Position numbers and translations under genes: made by a program
Notes under the pieces: generated by a model
Database searches by the model: none
What the model was told of the DNA's origin: nothing
Seen by the model: only the letters and a program-made list of their open reading frames with translations
NCBI GenBank assembly: GCA_965261915.1
Contig: CBDHDW010000013.1
Coordinates: forward strand, 992,001 to 1,056,000
Length of the DNA: 64,000 nt
Reading direction: 5' to 3'
Origin: JAIBDK01 sp965261915
GTDB taxonomy: Bacteria; Pseudomonadota; Gammaproteobacteria; Arenicellales; Poriferihabitantaceae
Shown here: positions 45,384-55,024 of the stretch, in pieces
Layout of the letters: each line of letters starts with the position of its first letter
Numbering within the stretch: the stretch's first letter is position 1

Positions 45384-46193
45384 TTAAGGCTCTTTACAAT
45401 AATAATGATTTTCACCATCATCATCAACCGCTTTGCCACAAAAATAAGGCAAGTGCTTGTTTGGATAAACAATCTCAAATATACTTAAATAAGACACCTT
45501 TATCTTATACCATAAGACATCCATCTCTCCTCTCTTGCACGAAAGAATTTTTTTAACATCATCCCTACTAAACTTTTCTTGATTAGCAGAAAAATGTCCA
45601 ATTGCATTTTCACATTTTTCATGCTTTGATTCGTAACTGCTAATCAACTCGTTAAAGTCGACCAATTTATCTCCATCTCCTTCTTTTGTAAGGGCAGACA
45701 CTACCTTTCTTCCAGCAACCAATCTTTCAGCAGATTTTTTCACAAGGTTTCTCTTGCTATTTAAAAGTGCTTGGGCCTGTTGATTAATTTCATCAACTCT
45801 TTCTTCCCCCACAGCCTTTTCCAAACTTTCAAGATAAGTTGTATTATTCCCAAATCCTTCTTCGTCAAAAGAAAAATCATCATTGTTAATATCAAATCCT
45901 TCTCTTGCAAAAATTTCAAAACTTTCAAGATAAGTTATACTATTCCCAAATCCTTCCTCTCCAAAAGAAAAATCATCATTGTCGCTATTATCTATAGCCT
46001 CTCCTAAACTTTTATTAAAAGTTGTCTCATCTCCAAATCCTGTACCATCAAAAGAATATCGATCATTCCCAACTACCCAACTATTAAATTCTGTACCCTC
46101 CTCAGCGAAGGTTGAACTAGAGTGAACAGACAATCCCATAAATAAAAAAATGCTCAAGAACCAACCTAATACAACGCTATTAATATATTTCAT
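45384..46193 (-). CDS. secreted protein with 22-residue repeats and an EF-hand-like loop
   Basis: 269 residues from Met6 of the open frame (frame open to 46208), with a signal peptide (VVLGWFLSIFLFMGLSV). Numbering the whole frame, three repeats at 50-71, 80-101 and 112-133 share Y/F-S-F-D/G-x-x-G-F-G-D/N-x-x-T; the last two are nearly the same in DNA, offset by 96 bp. Further on, a 12-residue loop EGDGDKLVDFNE (176-187) fits an EF hand, acidic at positions 1, 3, 5, 9 and 12, and a weaker loop (207-218) follows. Four cysteines lie in the last third. The gene is visibly AT-rich. I do not recognise a family; a calcium-binding surface protein is a guess. Confidence 0.6.
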   Translation of the reverse strand: MKYINSVVLGWFLSIFLFMGLSVHSSSTFAEEGTEFNSWVVGNDRYSFDGTGFGDETTFNKSLGEAIDNSDNDDFSFGEEGFGNSITYLESFEIFAREGFDINNDDFSFDEEGFGNNTTYLESLEKAVGEERVDEINQQAQALLNSKRNLVKKSAERLVAGRKVVSALTKEGDGDKLVDFNELISSYESKHEKCENAIGHFSANQEKFSRDDVKKILSCKRGEMDVLWYKIKVSYLSIFEIVYPNKHLPYFCGKAVDDDGENHYYCKEP

Positions 46194-46248
46194 TTCTATA
46201 TTCCTCATAAATGCCTAAGTAAAAATTTAATGATATTTGAGACCTTTG

Positions 46249-46325
46249 CATAAATCTACCCAAGGCAATATTAAAATGGTAAAATGATGCTCATTCAACT
46301 AGACCTTGAAGATACTCCCTCCCAT
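46249..46325 (+). repeat. IS5-element end fragment
   Basis: GAGACCTTTGCATAAATCTA followed by CCCA, then AAAATGGTAAAATGATG, closely matches the right end of the IS5 element at 19729-21000, in opposite orientation. Only about 75 bp remain. The rest of the 46209-46531 gap holds no recognised gene. Confidence 0.65.
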
Positions 46326-46531
46326 AAACAATAGCAAATGATAGCCAGCACTTTTTGGCCAATCTTTAATGATAAAAAAGTCTAACTTACCAACGACCTT
46401 TTAGTTGGCGAAAAAATGGCAAAGGGTCTGGGAGGAGGTGAAATATTGCTCTAAAAGATGTCGTAATAATCAAACACAGCTCGAAAGTTAAGAACGGTTA
46501 CTTCTTCATGACAGTCTTTGTCCTGTGTTGT

Positions 46532-47254
46532 TTAACTAAGCAAAAAATCCCTTAAAACTGCATTAAACATCTGTGGTTTCTCAAGGTGGACAGCATGTGA
46601 ACAGGCTGGCAATACCGCTAGTTGAGTATCTTCAATTTCATTCCAGAGCTGCTCCGGTTGTTGCCATAGATAGGTACGATCACAATCTCCCCAAAGCACC
46701 AACGTCGTTGACAGAATATCTTTTAGTCGAGATACCCCGGACCACGTCTGCATCGCGGACAGCCCTGCCATCGCGGCCTGCAGCGATGCTTTTACAGCAA
46801 GGGCTGCGCATATTTCGTAACCATGTGCCTTTATTCCATGTAGAAACCAGGTGGCAGCGATTGCGGGGCCGATAATATCTACACCAAGATTCTCGATCCT
46901 TTGCCGAGACTCATCCAGAGTTTCGAAACGACCAGGCATAATCCCTACCGGCCCCGTTCCATAAAGAATCAACTTATCAACTCTCTCAGGAGCAAGGGAA
47001 ACCATCTCTTGTGCAATCATCCCGCCCATAGAATGCCCGAGCAAATGGAAGTGATTTATCTTGTGACGATCAAGCTGATCCAGCACATATTGAGCGAAGC
47101 CGGTTATTGTTACAGGTGCTTCAATACCATTGTTTCCACCGAAGCCAGGAAGGTCAATGGCAATAACATTGAAATGATCGGAAAACTGCTCGACTTGTTG
47201 TGCCCACTGAAAACCACCGCCAAGATATCCATGCGCTAAAACAAGGTTCTTCAT
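46532..47254 (-). CDS. alpha/beta hydrolase
   Basis: 240-residue alpha/beta hydrolase with no signal peptide. The nucleophile elbow is LGHSMGGM (Ser75), with a likely Asp in LWGDCDRTYLW and His in PACSHAVHLEKP, and the oxyanion region near AHGYLGGG. It resembles BioH/MhpC-like esterases, but the substrate is unknown. It ends the proX-proV-proW series (54-bp gap) and might act on a related compound, for instance a choline ester; that is only context-based. Confidence 0.8.
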   Translation of the reverse strand: MKNLVLAHGYLGGGFQWAQQVEQFSDHFNVIAIDLPGFGGNNGIEAPVTITGFAQYVLDQLDRHKINHFHLLGHSMGGMIAQEMVSLAPERVDKLILYGTGPVGIMPGRFETLDESRQRIENLGVDIIGPAIAATWFLHGIKAHGYEICAALAVKASLQAAMAGLSAMQTWSGVSRLKDILSTTLVLWGDCDRTYLWQQPEQLWNEIEDTQLAVLPACSHAVHLEKPQMFNAVLRDFLLS

Positions 47255-47308
47255 ATTCTCAGAGCAAATATAGTTGACTTCACAGATTAAAAACTAAACA
47301 CTTACCCA

Positions 47309-48862
47309 CTACTTTCTTTCCCCCTGCACGATTCGATCAAGAATCATGGCGCAGAACAAAATTGCAAAGCCTGCGAGAATTCCCTGACCGACATTGGCAT
47401 ACTGAAGCGCTTCGAGCACATCCTCTCCCAAACCTTTTGCGCCTATCAGCGAAGCAACAACAACCATTGCAAGACTCAACATGATGGTCTGATTGATACC
47501 GGCCCGAATGGATGGACTTGCTAACGGTAGGTCGACACGAGTTAACAAATACCACTTGCTGCCACCGAATGAAATTGCCGCCTCGCGGACGTGCTCAGGA
47601 ACACCTCGGAGACCCAACACAGTCAGACGCACCACAGGCGTCCCGCCGAAGATCATCGTAGTAACAACCGCTGCAGGCTTACCGGTTCCGAAAAATGCAA
47701 TGACAGGGATCATAAACACAAAAGCCGGCATGGTTTGCATGAAATCCATTATCGGCCGAATAAACGCGTAGAACCTCTGGCGTCTGGCACAAAACATTCC
47801 CAAAGGAATTCCGATTATGATAGACAAGCAGGCGGCGGTGCCTAGAAGAGCCAGGGTCGTCATTGCCTTTTCCCAAAATCCGAGAAGCCCCATGTATAGC
47901 AGAAAAGCACCTGAGAAAATTGCCGCCCGTGGTCCGGCAGATAACCATGTCAGAAGTATGATGAAACTGGCGATCACCATCCAGGGAGTTTGCACAAAAA
48001 TCAGCTCCAGTCCGTCCAGTACCAGACGAATCCCGTAGGTAATAGAGTCAAAAAAAGCCTCACCATTAGTCACACAAAAAGTAAAGAAACCCTCTACCCA
48101 GCCGATAGTAGTCAAACGAATACCATGCTCGGTTGGAAATTGAATGAGCCAGGGGTAGAGTCCTGGAAAGCTATAGTGGACCACGGTGGCGGTAGTAATG
48201 CCCAACACAAAGAAACACGAAAGCGATATGTGCCTGGTCGTCATTCCGGTTACGATTGTTGAATCAGAAAGCCAGTCTGAGAAGCGTTTTTCAAGTAATG
48301 TGTTAGCAATCACAGACTGAACAATTTTGACAGTCAGAAGTGCGGCAACGCCTATAGACGTTATCAACAACCCTGTCCCTTCAAGCTGTTCCGCTTCCAG
48401 CCGTATTCCGCCGATAGCTTGCTCCAACGACTCTACAGTGCGACGATAAACATCAATTTTTTCAGTATTATTTTCTATCGCTGCGGCTAGCTGCTGACGC
48501 CTGAGTTCGAGCGTCCCTTCGATCTGGGCGATACGTTCCCAGGCATCTGAAGCAAGATCGCCAAATATTCCACGCACAATCTGGACAATCGCAAAGGTTT
48601 CGAGAATCAGAAATGTTAACCCCCAGTTCCACATGCCTCTTGCTGCAAACCAGATTGGGCCCAGCACACCGGCCCATAAATTGACGGACCATGAGAAATT
48701 GGCCTGCGACCCAATCTGCGCAAACTGCTTTTTGTAGTACTCGTAACTGGTCTTTACAAAGGATTCAATTTGCCGTTCTCGCTCTGCCGCGAATGAGGTA
48801 TCGCCGTCGTTATGGCCATCACCGGTATTGGTCAGGACTAACTGTTCGTGATCTTCAATCAA
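47309..48862 (-). CDS. proW: ABC transporter permease, ProW/OpuAB type, with long N-terminal extension
   Basis: Permease of a glycine betaine/choline-type importer. The C-terminal part (about 300-517) is the ProW fold with EAAISFGGSKWYLLTRVDLP (EAA motif) and IGAKGLGEDVLEAL. The first 200 residues are unusual: WAGVLGPIWFAARGMWNWGL, a membrane hairpin, then a coiled coil (about 112-165, AQIEGTLELRRQQLAAAIEN) and a third membrane segment. Most ProW proteins are about 280-360 residues, so this is an accessory domain. It overlaps proV by 4 nt. Confidence 0.87.
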   Translation of the reverse strand: MIEDHEQLVLTNTGDGHNDGDTSFAAERERQIESFVKTSYEYYKKQFAQIGSQANFSWSVNLWAGVLGPIWFAARGMWNWGLTFLILETFAIVQIVRGIFGDLASDAWERIAQIEGTLELRRQQLAAAIENNTEKIDVYRRTVESLEQAIGGIRLEAEQLEGTGLLITSIGVAALLTVKIVQSVIANTLLEKRFSDWLSDSTIVTGMTTRHISLSCFFVLGITTATVVHYSFPGLYPWLIQFPTEHGIRLTTIGWVEGFFTFCVTNGEAFFDSITYGIRLVLDGLELIFVQTPWMVIASFIILLTWLSAGPRAAIFSGAFLLYMGLLGFWEKAMTTLALLGTAACLSIIIGIPLGMFCARRQRFYAFIRPIMDFMQTMPAFVFMIPVIAFFGTGKPAAVVTTMIFGGTPVVRLTVLGLRGVPEHVREAAISFGGSKWYLLTRVDLPLASPSIRAGINQTIMLSLAMVVVASLIGAKGLGEDVLEALQYANVGQGILAGFAILFCAMILDRIVQGERK

Positions 48863-49947
48863 GCGGTTTCCGCTCCTTCAATCACGGTTTGTAATATCTC
48901 AGAACGTGTTACTACACCGATGTTATTGCTGTCGTCTTCTACAACGATAGGGATGTCTTGATCTATGGTTAGTTGAATCAATCGATTCAGAGACTCGTCA
49001 CGGCCGACCCGGGGCGCATTCTTATCTGGCTGTCCATGCTTTGATACGTACATATCAATAGGCTGCATAATCGCATGAGCACGTACAATTTTAAGTCTGG
49101 ATATCCCGGCAACAAAATCGGCAACATAATCATCAGCGGGATGCATAACAATATCTTCAGCAGTTCCAATTTGGACCACTCTTCCATCACGCATGATCGC
49201 AATTCGGTCCCCCACCCGAACAGCTTCATCCAGATCGTGAGTGATAAATACAGTGGTTTTATCCATCTGTGCTGAAAGCTTGATGAACTCGTCTTGTAAC
49301 TGCCTGCGGATTAACGGATCTAGCGCACTAAAGGGCTCGTCCATTAGCAATATTTCAGGATCTGCAGCCAATGCTCGCGCCAACCCAACCCGCTGCTGCA
49401 TTCCACCCGACAATTCATGGGCGTATTTATTACCCCATGCATCCAGTTCAACGGTTTTCAGCATATCGGCTGCACGTCGCATCCTTTCGTTCTTGTTAAC
49501 CTTGCGAATTTCCAGCGGCATGGCAACATTATCCAGTACTGAACGATGAGGCAGTAGCGCAAAATTCTGGAAAACCATACCAATCTGCCGATTACGAAAA
49601 TCCTGCAGTTCACGGGTGCCGAGGGCCATCACATCCGTTTCATGAATGATTATTTTACCGGCAGTTGGTTCAAGTAATCTGTTGAAATGGCGAACCAGCG
49701 TGGACTTGCCGCTTCCGGACAAACCCATAACACAGAAAATCTCGCCTTTTTTAACCTCAAAACTGACATCTGCAACGCCTACAACCGCATCAAACTTCTC
49801 GAGTACCTGTGACTTGCCCAGCCCATCTTCCTGGATAACACGCAATGCCTCTTCTGCCCGATCACCAAAAATTTTCCAAACATTGGAAATTTTGAGAGCG
49901 GTATTATCAGCAGATAAACCAGCGGCTGGTGACATAGCTGCAGACAT
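48859..49947 (-). CDS. proV: ABC transporter ATP-binding protein, ProV type
   Basis: 362 residues. ATPase motifs: Walker A GLSGSGKST, Q-loop NFALLPHRSVLDNV, signature HELSGGMQQRVGLARAL, Walker B ILLMDEPFSALDPL and the H-loop TVFITHDLDEAVRVGD. The C-terminal part has CBS-like sequence (RLIQLTIDQDIPIVVED through NNIGVVTRSEIL) that in OpuA-type transporters senses ionic strength. This is typical for betaine importers. It overlaps proW by 4 nt and lies 89 bp after the binding-protein gene. Confidence 0.92.
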   Translation of the reverse strand: MSAAMSPAAGLSADNTALKISNVWKIFGDRAEEALRVIQEDGLGKSQVLEKFDAVVGVADVSFEVKKGEIFCVMGLSGSGKSTLVRHFNRLLEPTAGKIIIHETDVMALGTRELQDFRNRQIGMVFQNFALLPHRSVLDNVAMPLEIRKVNKNERMRRAADMLKTVELDAWGNKYAHELSGGMQQRVGLARALAADPEILLMDEPFSALDPLIRRQLQDEFIKLSAQMDKTTVFITHDLDEAVRVGDRIAIMRDGRVVQIGTAEDIVMHPADDYVADFVAGISRLKIVRAHAIMQPIDMYVSKHGQPDKNAPRVGRDESLNRLIQLTIDQDIPIVVEDDSNNIGVVTRSEILQTVIEGAETA

Positions 49948-50036
49948 TAAGGTGGGTAGGAACTATCGAATCACGATAATAATGCACCTGCGCGGATAGC
50001 AGATAACTGAATCCGCGCAGGGCTTTCAGAAGTAAT

Positions 50037-51014
50037 TTATAGACCTAACCAGGCATCAACTCTGTCTGGATTGTTAGCGACCCACTCGCTGGCAACTTCA
50101 GCGGCATCTCGACCTTTTCCTGAAATCTCATAAGCAAATCCGCTGACATCATCGGCGCTAAGCGAAAATCGTTCGAAGAACTCAACAATTGCGGGAGAGC
50201 GGTCGCTAAGTGAATTAGACCATGCAATTTGAACATTCTTTAGCGCATCCTTGGTGGCTACCGAAGACTCCTCATACCAGTCTGGTGAATCCGAAGGCTG
50301 AACCATCTTGTAATTCGCTGGATCGTAAGCTGGTTCTGACAGCATCGTTACATCAAACATATACCAGATCGCATGTGGCTTGTAGCAATAAAATGCGTAA
50401 CCTTCATTCTTGGCGATAGCATCCTTGACGCGGGCTGTTTTAACGCTTTCTTCTGCCCGAACCGGATCTATAAACGGAAGTAAATCATAATCTCGAACCT
50501 TTACTTCGTTTACGTTGGCAGACGCCCAGCCCGGTGCTCCAATCCACATCTCGCCTTTTCCGTTTCCGTCGCTGTCCATTTTTGCGGCAACATCAGGACG
50601 ACCCAGATCGGCAATATCGGTAATATTATTTTCTTTTCCAAAGGTTTCAGGAACACAAAAACCCTGATTACCTTCGTAGGAATTACTGCTCAAGGTGACA
50701 GTGCCGGCTCCATCAACATATTTTTTGGTAAAGCTTTCCTGGTTCGGCAACCATACATCCGGGTGCACATCGATATCTCCTTTACCCTGATCCATACCCT
50801 GGAAAATAGTAGCGTTATTACCCGGTACCAGATTCGCTTCACCACCAATTCGCTCAACCACAACTGCCTGTAACAATGCGGCAATAGCCTGCGCTCCTGT
50901 CCAGGAAGGAGCGCCAATGTTAACTTTTTCAGCACTCATTGCAGTGGCTGATGTCAGGCTGATGGCGGCACCAACAGCAAGACTTACTACTGTTTTTTTC
51001 ATTGAATTTTTCAT
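50037..51014 (-). CDS. proX: ABC transporter substrate-binding protein, OpuAC/ProX type
   Basis: Periplasmic binding protein for a quaternary amine such as glycine betaine or choline. The 325 residues begin with a signal peptide (VSLAVGAAISLTSATAMSAE). The OpuAC domain shows VNIGAPSWTGAQAIAALLQ, DIDVHPDVWLPNQESF, GKGEMWIGAPGWASANVNEV and AFYCYKPHAIWYMFD, whose aromatic residues (W, Y) fit a cation-binding box. The order proX-proV-proW (transcribed leftwards) differs from E. coli (proV-proW-proX). The divergent LysR gene suggests transcriptional control. Confidence 0.9.
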   Translation of the reverse strand: MKNSMKKTVVSLAVGAAISLTSATAMSAEKVNIGAPSWTGAQAIAALLQAVVVERIGGEANLVPGNNATIFQGMDQGKGDIDVHPDVWLPNQESFTKKYVDGAGTVTLSSNSYEGNQGFCVPETFGKENNITDIADLGRPDVAAKMDSDGNGKGEMWIGAPGWASANVNEVKVRDYDLLPFIDPVRAEESVKTARVKDAIAKNEGYAFYCYKPHAIWYMFDVTMLSEPAYDPANYKMVQPSDSPDWYEESSVATKDALKNVQIAWSNSLSDRSPAIVEFFERFSLSADDVSGFAYEISGKGRDAAEVASEWVANNPDRVDAWLGL

Positions 51015-51182
51015 AATAATCCCATGTATTTATGGTTGAAATAGTTGCAGCAAATTTATCGCTACCCTGCCCATTTCAACTGTTTATTCTTTGGCAAGAA
51101 AAGAAATTAAAAGTGTTTGATTTTTTATCCAGCAACTATTACCTGTTTCCTCTGGTTTGGCAAATTCTTTTTCAGACTGTTA

Positions 51183-51201
51183 CTATTCCAAATTGGAATA
51201 G
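51183..51201. promoter_or_regulatory. 19-bp palindrome between proX and lysR
   Basis: CTATTCCAAATTGGAATAG has perfect 9-bp arms and contains the T-N11-A pattern typical of LysR-type binding sites. It lies 16 nt upstream of the LysR start and about 170 bp upstream of the proX start, a natural place for autoregulation and control of the importer genes. Confidence 0.6.
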
Positions 51202-51217
51202 CCTCCCCACATTATAG

Positions 51218-52177
51218 ATGGACACAAAATTACTAAAAGACTTTATCTGCCTGGCTCAGCATAAAAGCTTCACCGTTGCGGCTCGCCATCGCAACATCAC
51301 CCAGTCGGCATTAAGCCGAAGAATAAAATTGCTTGAACAATGGTTGGGCACCAATTTAATTGACCGGAAACAAAGTGGTTTCCAGCTATCCCCACAAGGC
51401 CGTGTTTTTGCGCCGGAAGCACAAGTATTGTTGCGCCGTCTTTACAATGCGCGCCAGACAACACGCGTGCTGAATCATTCAGAAGGCTACGAAATAAATG
51501 TTGCAGCACAAAACTCCATCGCCCAGACATTATTCCTCGATTGGGTGAAGTGCATCGAAAAAGAATTTGACAATGTTTATGTCCGACTGCTTTCTGAAAA
51601 GCTGAGTGAGTGCATAAATTTGCTCACCAGCGGGCATGTGAATTATCTGTTTTGCTACGCCAACCCGACTATTACAATACCCATTGACCCAAACATCTAC
51701 TCTTACATAACGATGGGCAAAGAATACCTGATACCCGTTACCATTCCCAATCAGAATGGAGAGCCGCTATTTGATTTGCCGGGCTCCGTCGACAATCCTT
51801 TACCGTTTGTGGCCTATGCGCACGATTCTGTCTTCGGCCGAGCGGTTGATACTCTGATCCAGAATCAATCCCAACGATGTTTCCTTTCCCGACGATATGA
51901 GAACCCCTATTCCCACACCCTCAAATCCCTGATTCAGGAAAAGCTGGGGTTGGCATGGTTACCAAAGATGTCGATTCTTTCCGATCTCGCGAGAGGGAAC
52001 CTTTGCAGAGCAGGTGACATAAATTGGGATATCAAATTTGATATCCGTCTCTACTATAAGAACTCGATTCATTCCAATCAGGAGAAATCACTTCTGGAGG
52101 CATCCCGAAAAATGGCCTGCACCAATCTGGGATCAGTTCCTGATGGCCGACCCCATAGCGGCTCAATTAATCCTTAA
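51218..52177 (+). CDS. LysR-family transcriptional regulator
   Basis: 319 residues. The N-terminal winged helix-turn-helix (about 1-60) has the usual pattern: LKDFICLAQHKSFTVAARHR, NITQSALSRRIKLLEQWLGT, then LIDRKQSGFQLSPQGRVF. A periplasmic-binding-protein-like effector domain (about 90-300) follows. It is transcribed divergently from the proX-proV-proW operon, with a palindrome in the shared promoter, so it probably regulates import of that substrate. The effector is unknown. Confidence 0.9.
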   Translation: MDTKLLKDFICLAQHKSFTVAARHRNITQSALSRRIKLLEQWLGTNLIDRKQSGFQLSPQGRVFAPEAQVLLRRLYNARQTTRVLNHSEGYEINVAAQNSIAQTLFLDWVKCIEKEFDNVYVRLLSEKLSECINLLTSGHVNYLFCYANPTITIPIDPNIYSYITMGKEYLIPVTIPNQNGEPLFDLPGSVDNPLPFVAYAHDSVFGRAVDTLIQNQSQRCFLSRRYENPYSHTLKSLIQEKLGLAWLPKMSILSDLARGNLCRAGDINWDIKFDIRLYYKNSIHSNQEKSLLEASRKMACTNLGSVPDGRPHSGSINP

Positions 52178-52303
52178 TGATTTTCCTGGGCTTCCCGCAA
52201 CTTTCAGAGCAGATGTCAAACTGCGAAAAATTTATCGTTTCCCAATCGCCCGGCATGCAGTTCAGAATATATTTCAGCAGTCATCGAATTCGATTTTCCA
52301 AGA

Positions 52304-54484
52304 CTAGGCAAGATCAAAACGATCCAGGTTCATCACCTTGTTCCATGCCGCTAAAAAGTCGCTGATATACTTTTCCTGAGAATCCGCAGCTGCATAGACT
52401 TCAGCCAGGGCACGGAGTTCTGAGTTTGAACCAAAGATCAGGTCTACACGGGTACCAATCCACTTCGATTCACCAGTCTTCCGGTCACTGCCTTCAAACA
52501 GGTCTCCATCAGTAGCGGTCGCTTTCCAGACTATCCCCATGTCAAGCAGGTTCACGAAGAAGTCATTGGTTAAAGTCTCTGGGCGATCGGTGAAGACACC
52601 GTGCATGGCCTGTCCAAAATGGGTATTCAGGACGCGCATGCCTCCAACCAGAACCGTCATCTCAGGCGGAGTTAGTGTCAGCAATTGCGCTCGATCCAGT
52701 AGTAGCGCCTCAGCCGAGACCCTGTATTTGTCCTTTTGGTAGTTACGGAACCCATCTGCGTTCGGTTCCATTACAGAAAAAGACTCCACATCGGTTTGCT
52801 CCTGAGTAGCGTCCATTCGGCCCGGCGTAAATGGAACCGATACATCTTGACCTGCATTCTTCGTGGCTTTCTCCACACCTGCGCAACCCGCCAATACGAT
52901 CAGGTCTGCGACAGACACCTTCTTGGAGCCAGACCCTGCGCTGTTGAATTCGCCCTGGATAACCTCAAGTGTCTTCAGCACTTTGGCCAATTGTTCTGGC
53001 TGGTTGACTTCCCAATCCGCCTGGGGCGCCAGACGGATGCGGGCACCGTTTGCACCGCCGCGCATGTCGGAGCCACGAAAGGTAGAAGCGGATGCCCACG
53101 CAGTGGAAACCAGCTCTGACACAGACAGTCCGGAGTCAATGATGTTGCTCTTCAAGTCGGCAACGTCCTTGTCATCGATCAATTCATGATCTAAAGCAGG
53201 GATCGGATCTTGCCAAATGAGTGTTTCAGTAGGAACTTCCGGGCCAAGATAGCGTGCACGCGGACCCATGTCACGGTGGGTCAGCTTGAACCACGCACGG
53301 GCAAACGCGTCGGCAAACTGATCCGGATTGTCGTGAAAGCGCCTTGAAATTTTTTCGTATTCAGGATCGAAACGCAGGGAAAGGTCTGTAGTGAGCATCG
53401 TTGGCGTGTGGCGCTTAGACGGATCGTGCGCATCAGGCACGGAATCGTTGCCTGCACCACCCTTTGGTATCCACTGATGGGCACCGGCCGGACTCTGGGT
53501 CAGTTCCCATTCATAACCGAACAGGTTCCAGAAGAAGTTGTTACTCCACTGGGTTGGCGTGGTGGTCCAGGTCACTTCCAGGCCACTGGAAATAGCGTCA
53601 CCGCCTTTACCGGAACCATGGCTACTCTTCCAGCCAAAACCTTGTTCTTCGATACCAGCCGCTTCCGGTTCATGGCCTACCAGTTCCGCATCTCCGGCAC
53701 CATGGGCTTTACCGAAAGTGTGACCGCCGGCGATGAGCGCAACCGTCTCTTCGTCGTCCATCGCCATGCGCGCGAAGGTCTCGCGAATATCCCTGGCAGC
53801 GGCCACAGGATCCGGGTTGCCGTTCGGGCCTTCCGGATTCACGTAAATCAATCCCATTTGTACGGCTGCGAGAGGGGTTTCGAGGTCCTCGTGCTCACCT
53901 GAATAGCGCTTGTCTTCCAACCAGGTATCCTCAGCACCCCAATAGATATCTATTTCCGGCTCCCAGATGTCTTCACGCCCGCCACCGAAACCGAATGTCT
54001 TGAATCCCATTGATTCCAGCGCGACGTTACCAGTGAGAATCATCAGATCTGCCCAGGAGATTTTCCGGCCATACTTCTGCTTGATCGGCCAAATCAACCT
54101 GCGCGCCTTGTCGAGGTTGACGTTGTCCGGCCAACTATTCAGCGGGGCAAAGCGTTGGTTGCCGGTTCCGACGCCGCCGCGTCCGTCGCCAGTGCGGTAG
54201 GTACCTGCACTGTGCCAGGCCATGCGTATGAACAAGGGGCCGTAGTGACCGAAGTCCGCCGGCCACCAGTCCTGTGAATCAGTCATTAGTGCATGGAGGT
54301 CATTCTTCACGGCATCGATGTCCAGACTCTTGAACTCTTCAGCGTAGTTGAAATCCTCTCCCATAGGATTGGACCTGGACGAATGTTGGCGTAGGATATC
54401 GAGCCGCAACTGGTTCGGCCACCATTCCCGGTTCGAGGTACCACCACCAGCCGTGTGGTTGAATGGGCATTTGTTATCAGACAT
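52304..54484 (-). CDS. katG: catalase-peroxidase
   Basis: Haem enzyme that degrades hydrogen peroxide. 726 residues, full length, with two peroxidase-like domains. The distal haem side shows FIRMAWHSAGTYR (Arg87, Trp90, His91), and the proximal histidine is probably in LIAGGHTFGKAHGAG. Tyr in GLIYVNPEGP should form the Met-Tyr-Trp adduct. An AAGGAG lies 8 nt before the ATG, and the end is a typical YISDFLAAWNKVMNLDRFDL. It stands alone on the minus strand, convergent with the LysR gene; no oxyR-like gene is nearby. Confidence 0.97.
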   Translation of the reverse strand: MSDNKCPFNHTAGGGTSNREWWPNQLRLDILRQHSSRSNPMGEDFNYAEEFKSLDIDAVKNDLHALMTDSQDWWPADFGHYGPLFIRMAWHSAGTYRTGDGRGGVGTGNQRFAPLNSWPDNVNLDKARRLIWPIKQKYGRKISWADLMILTGNVALESMGFKTFGFGGGREDIWEPEIDIYWGAEDTWLEDKRYSGEHEDLETPLAAVQMGLIYVNPEGPNGNPDPVAAARDIRETFARMAMDDEETVALIAGGHTFGKAHGAGDAELVGHEPEAAGIEEQGFGWKSSHGSGKGGDAISSGLEVTWTTTPTQWSNNFFWNLFGYEWELTQSPAGAHQWIPKGGAGNDSVPDAHDPSKRHTPTMLTTDLSLRFDPEYEKISRRFHDNPDQFADAFARAWFKLTHRDMGPRARYLGPEVPTETLIWQDPIPALDHELIDDKDVADLKSNIIDSGLSVSELVSTAWASASTFRGSDMRGGANGARIRLAPQADWEVNQPEQLAKVLKTLEVIQGEFNSAGSGSKKVSVADLIVLAGCAGVEKATKNAGQDVSVPFTPGRMDATQEQTDVESFSVMEPNADGFRNYQKDKYRVSAEALLLDRAQLLTLTPPEMTVLVGGMRVLNTHFGQAMHGVFTDRPETLTNDFFVNLLDMGIVWKATATDGDLFEGSDRKTGESKWIGTRVDLIFGSNSELRALAEVYAAADSQEKYISDFLAAWNKVMNLDRFDLA

Positions 54485-54611
54485 TTGACTATCTCCTTTC
54501 GTGCTTAAAATAGGTGTTTACAATGAAACAAAATATAGTTTATTAATATCGATTAATCTAATTTATTGTTTTAATCATGGTGATAGTATTTTTCTATATA
54601 TAAAAATTGTT

Positions 54612-55000
54612 GAGGCTGTCCTAGATAACCAACTTTGAGGTTATGATGGGAAGTATGAGGAAGAGTGGTTTAAGTCAGCCTAAACAATTGCGTTTGATCG
54701 AGCATTTTGTGTCGGGAACTACAGCGCGAACAGCCGCCAGTCTGTGTGGTGTCCATCGCACCACCGCGGCTTATTATTTTCTGCGTTTGCGTGAGATTAT
54801 TGCCTATGAACGGGAAGCCGAAAGTGAAGCTATGTTTGGCGGTGAAATCGAAGTGGACGAGAGTGACTTCGGCGGCAAACGCATAAGGAAAGCGTGGTCG
54901 CGGTGCTGCAGGCAAAATCCCTGTCTTTGGCTTATTAAAAAGGGTTCTACTGGGTTTCGTATGGGTAAAAGCCAAACAATACTCAACGATGTGGTACAAG
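54612..55000 (+). pseudogene. IS1595-family (ISPna2-like) transposase, 5' remnant
   Basis: Begins with a probable element end, GGCTGTCCTAGATAACC. The coding part starts MRKSGLSQPKQLRLIEHFVS, with HTH TTARTAASLCGVHRTTAA, then GGEIEVDESDFGGKR (first catalytic Asp region). After GGKR a frameshift breaks the expected GRGAAGKIPVFGLL, which is visible in another frame. The remainder is replaced by ISL3 sequence at about 55000. Confidence 0.75.
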
Positions 55001-55024
55001 GGTATTTTTTACGGAGATATTCAA

